A stretch of DNA of 64,000 bases from Pseudocalidococcus sp964653145 (GTDB lineage: Bacteria; Cyanobacteriota; Cyanobacteriia; Thermosynechococcales; Thermosynechococcaceae), in the NCBI GenBank assembly GCA_964653145.1, contig CAZZCG010000016.1, positions 15,787-79,786 of the forward strand, given 5' to 3'. This document shows, piece after piece, positions 63,586 to 64,000 of the stretch. The notes below the pieces were generated by a model. It did no database searches. It was not told the DNA's origin and saw nothing but the letters and a program-made list of their open reading frames with translations. Made by a program: the position numbers and the translations under genes. Position 1 is the stretch's first letter. Each line of letters begins with the position of its first letter.

Positions 63586-64000
63586 CTAGATCGAGGCCTG
63601 GGGTTGACCCACTGAGATTGGTACAGCCTGGCCAAACTGCTCAAAGACAACCGTGGGGGTTGAACCAAAGGCGGAAATTTGCACGACTCGAACATCATTG
63701 GCCAAAATGTCGCCTACCTGTACGGTGCGCGTCACCGATTCCCCCGGAGCACGAATAATGGCCTGGGGACTGCCCCCGACTAAGGCAACACCAAAGACCT
63801 GCACGGCCTGGGCATCTTTTGGTTCGGGAAGGCTGGGAATTACAATTGTGCCACCGTTGCCCGAAGTACTAGTACCATTATTGCCAGCACCGGGGCCGCT
63901 ATTGGCAGGAACCTCCGGTGGTTTGGGGGGGCGGACATTGGCGAAGGGATTATTACGACCAACCTCTGCCTCTTGGACAAGGACATTAACCCGAGCAACT
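63586..64000 (-). CDS. PilP/GspC-like protein, N-terminus cut by window edge
   Basis: The minus-strand frame is open from the window edge to a stop at 63586 (about 138 codons present). The visible part has VARVNVLVQEAEVGRNNPF, a proline/glycine/asparagine-rich linker, then VQVFGVALVGGSPQAII and VGDILANDVRVVQI. An xxNPF motif followed by a small beta-barrel of V-x-V-G-x-x pattern is what the HR domain of PilP and GspC looks like, so a link to type IV pili is possible. I am not sure of this. Two half-sites of the palindrome fall in the coding region. Confidence 0.5.
   Translation of the reverse strand, partial: VARVNVLVQEAEVGRNNPFANVRPPKPPEVPANSGPGAGNNGTSTSGNGGTIVIPSLPEPKDAQAVQVFGVALVGGSPQAIIRAPGESVTRTVQVGDILANDVRVVQISAFGSTPTVVFEQFGQAVPISVGQPQASI

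Noticed and set aside
63498..63698. 66-codon minus-strand frame near the window end
   Set aside because: Alternative frame of the PilP/GspC-like gene at 63586-64000, which has the more coherent protein.

Overview
The window reads as a chromosome segment of a cyanobacterium. It carries petC-petA (cytochrome b6f Rieske protein and cytochrome f), an NDH-1 ndhD subunit, a squalene-hopene cyclase, a ClpS adaptor, a second-type aconitase (acnB) and several small protein families known mainly from cyanobacteria. Base composition is near-balanced in the housekeeping parts. The palindrome CCAGGCCTGG and its half-forms (CCAGGCC / GGCCTGG) recur through nearly every housekeeping gene, while I noticed no copy of the classical cyanobacterial HIP1 octamer GCGATCGC. 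A unicellular freshwater or thermophilic Synechococcus/Thermosynechococcus-type host is my best guess; the species is not established.

Layout. 1-641: 3'-truncated family-2 glycosyltransferase (minus). 770-8367: cobN, clpB, dprA (plus). 8746-12642: a very large five-PAS GGDEF sensor (diguanylate cyclase). 12664-14834: DedA-family membrane protein (minus) and MltA lytic transglycosylase (plus). 15109-17346: a stand-alone Wzc-like polysaccharide copolymerase/tyrosine kinase. 17597-19130: a near-consensus promoter, a TPP riboswitch and thiC. 19363-28806: housekeeping metabolism (CbiX-type chelatase, gap, squalene-hopene cyclase, ATP sulfurylase, sdhB, ndhD) and three small conserved genes including a YraN-family protein.

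29382-48934 is one long, AT-rich surface-polysaccharide locus, almost entirely on the minus strand. Read in transcription order it has: Wza-like exporter, Wzc-like kinase, a full-length ABC exporter, an HMGL-like aldolase with an extra C-terminal domain, a CMP-acylneuraminate-synthetase homologue, a HAD phosphatase, a DUF115/MptE-like protein, a glycosyltransferase, a polysaccharide pyruvyltransferase-like protein, two more glycosyltransferases, a Wzy-like membrane protein, a GDP-mannose dehydratase, another glycosyltransferase and an acyltransferase. One acyltransferase gene (38465-38953) is inserted in the opposite orientation. The natural reading is synthesis of a CMP-activated 2-keto sugar plus GDP-6-deoxyhexoses, assembly by glycosyltransferases, decoration with acyl and possibly pyruvyl groups, flipping, polymerisation and export. 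The palindrome is almost missing from the inner part of this locus, which suggests recent acquisition.

49182-54792 returns to housekeeping genes (cysteine synthase-like, clpS, petA, petC, birA, a DUF2227 membrane protein, a SWIM-domain protein). 54901-57543 is a small toxin-antitoxin/defence-like islet on the minus strand: HepT-MntA, a DUF433 protein with an unrecognised partner, a DUF3782-like nuclease-fold protein and a DUF2971-like protein with an internal 105-bp tandem duplication. 57609-64000 holds acnB, a GH13 alpha-amylase, a small Mo-nitrogenase-C-terminus-family protein, a YqiA-like esterase and the C-terminal part of a PilP/GspC-like protein cut by the window edge. I found no tRNA, rRNA, CRISPR array or intact insertion sequence.
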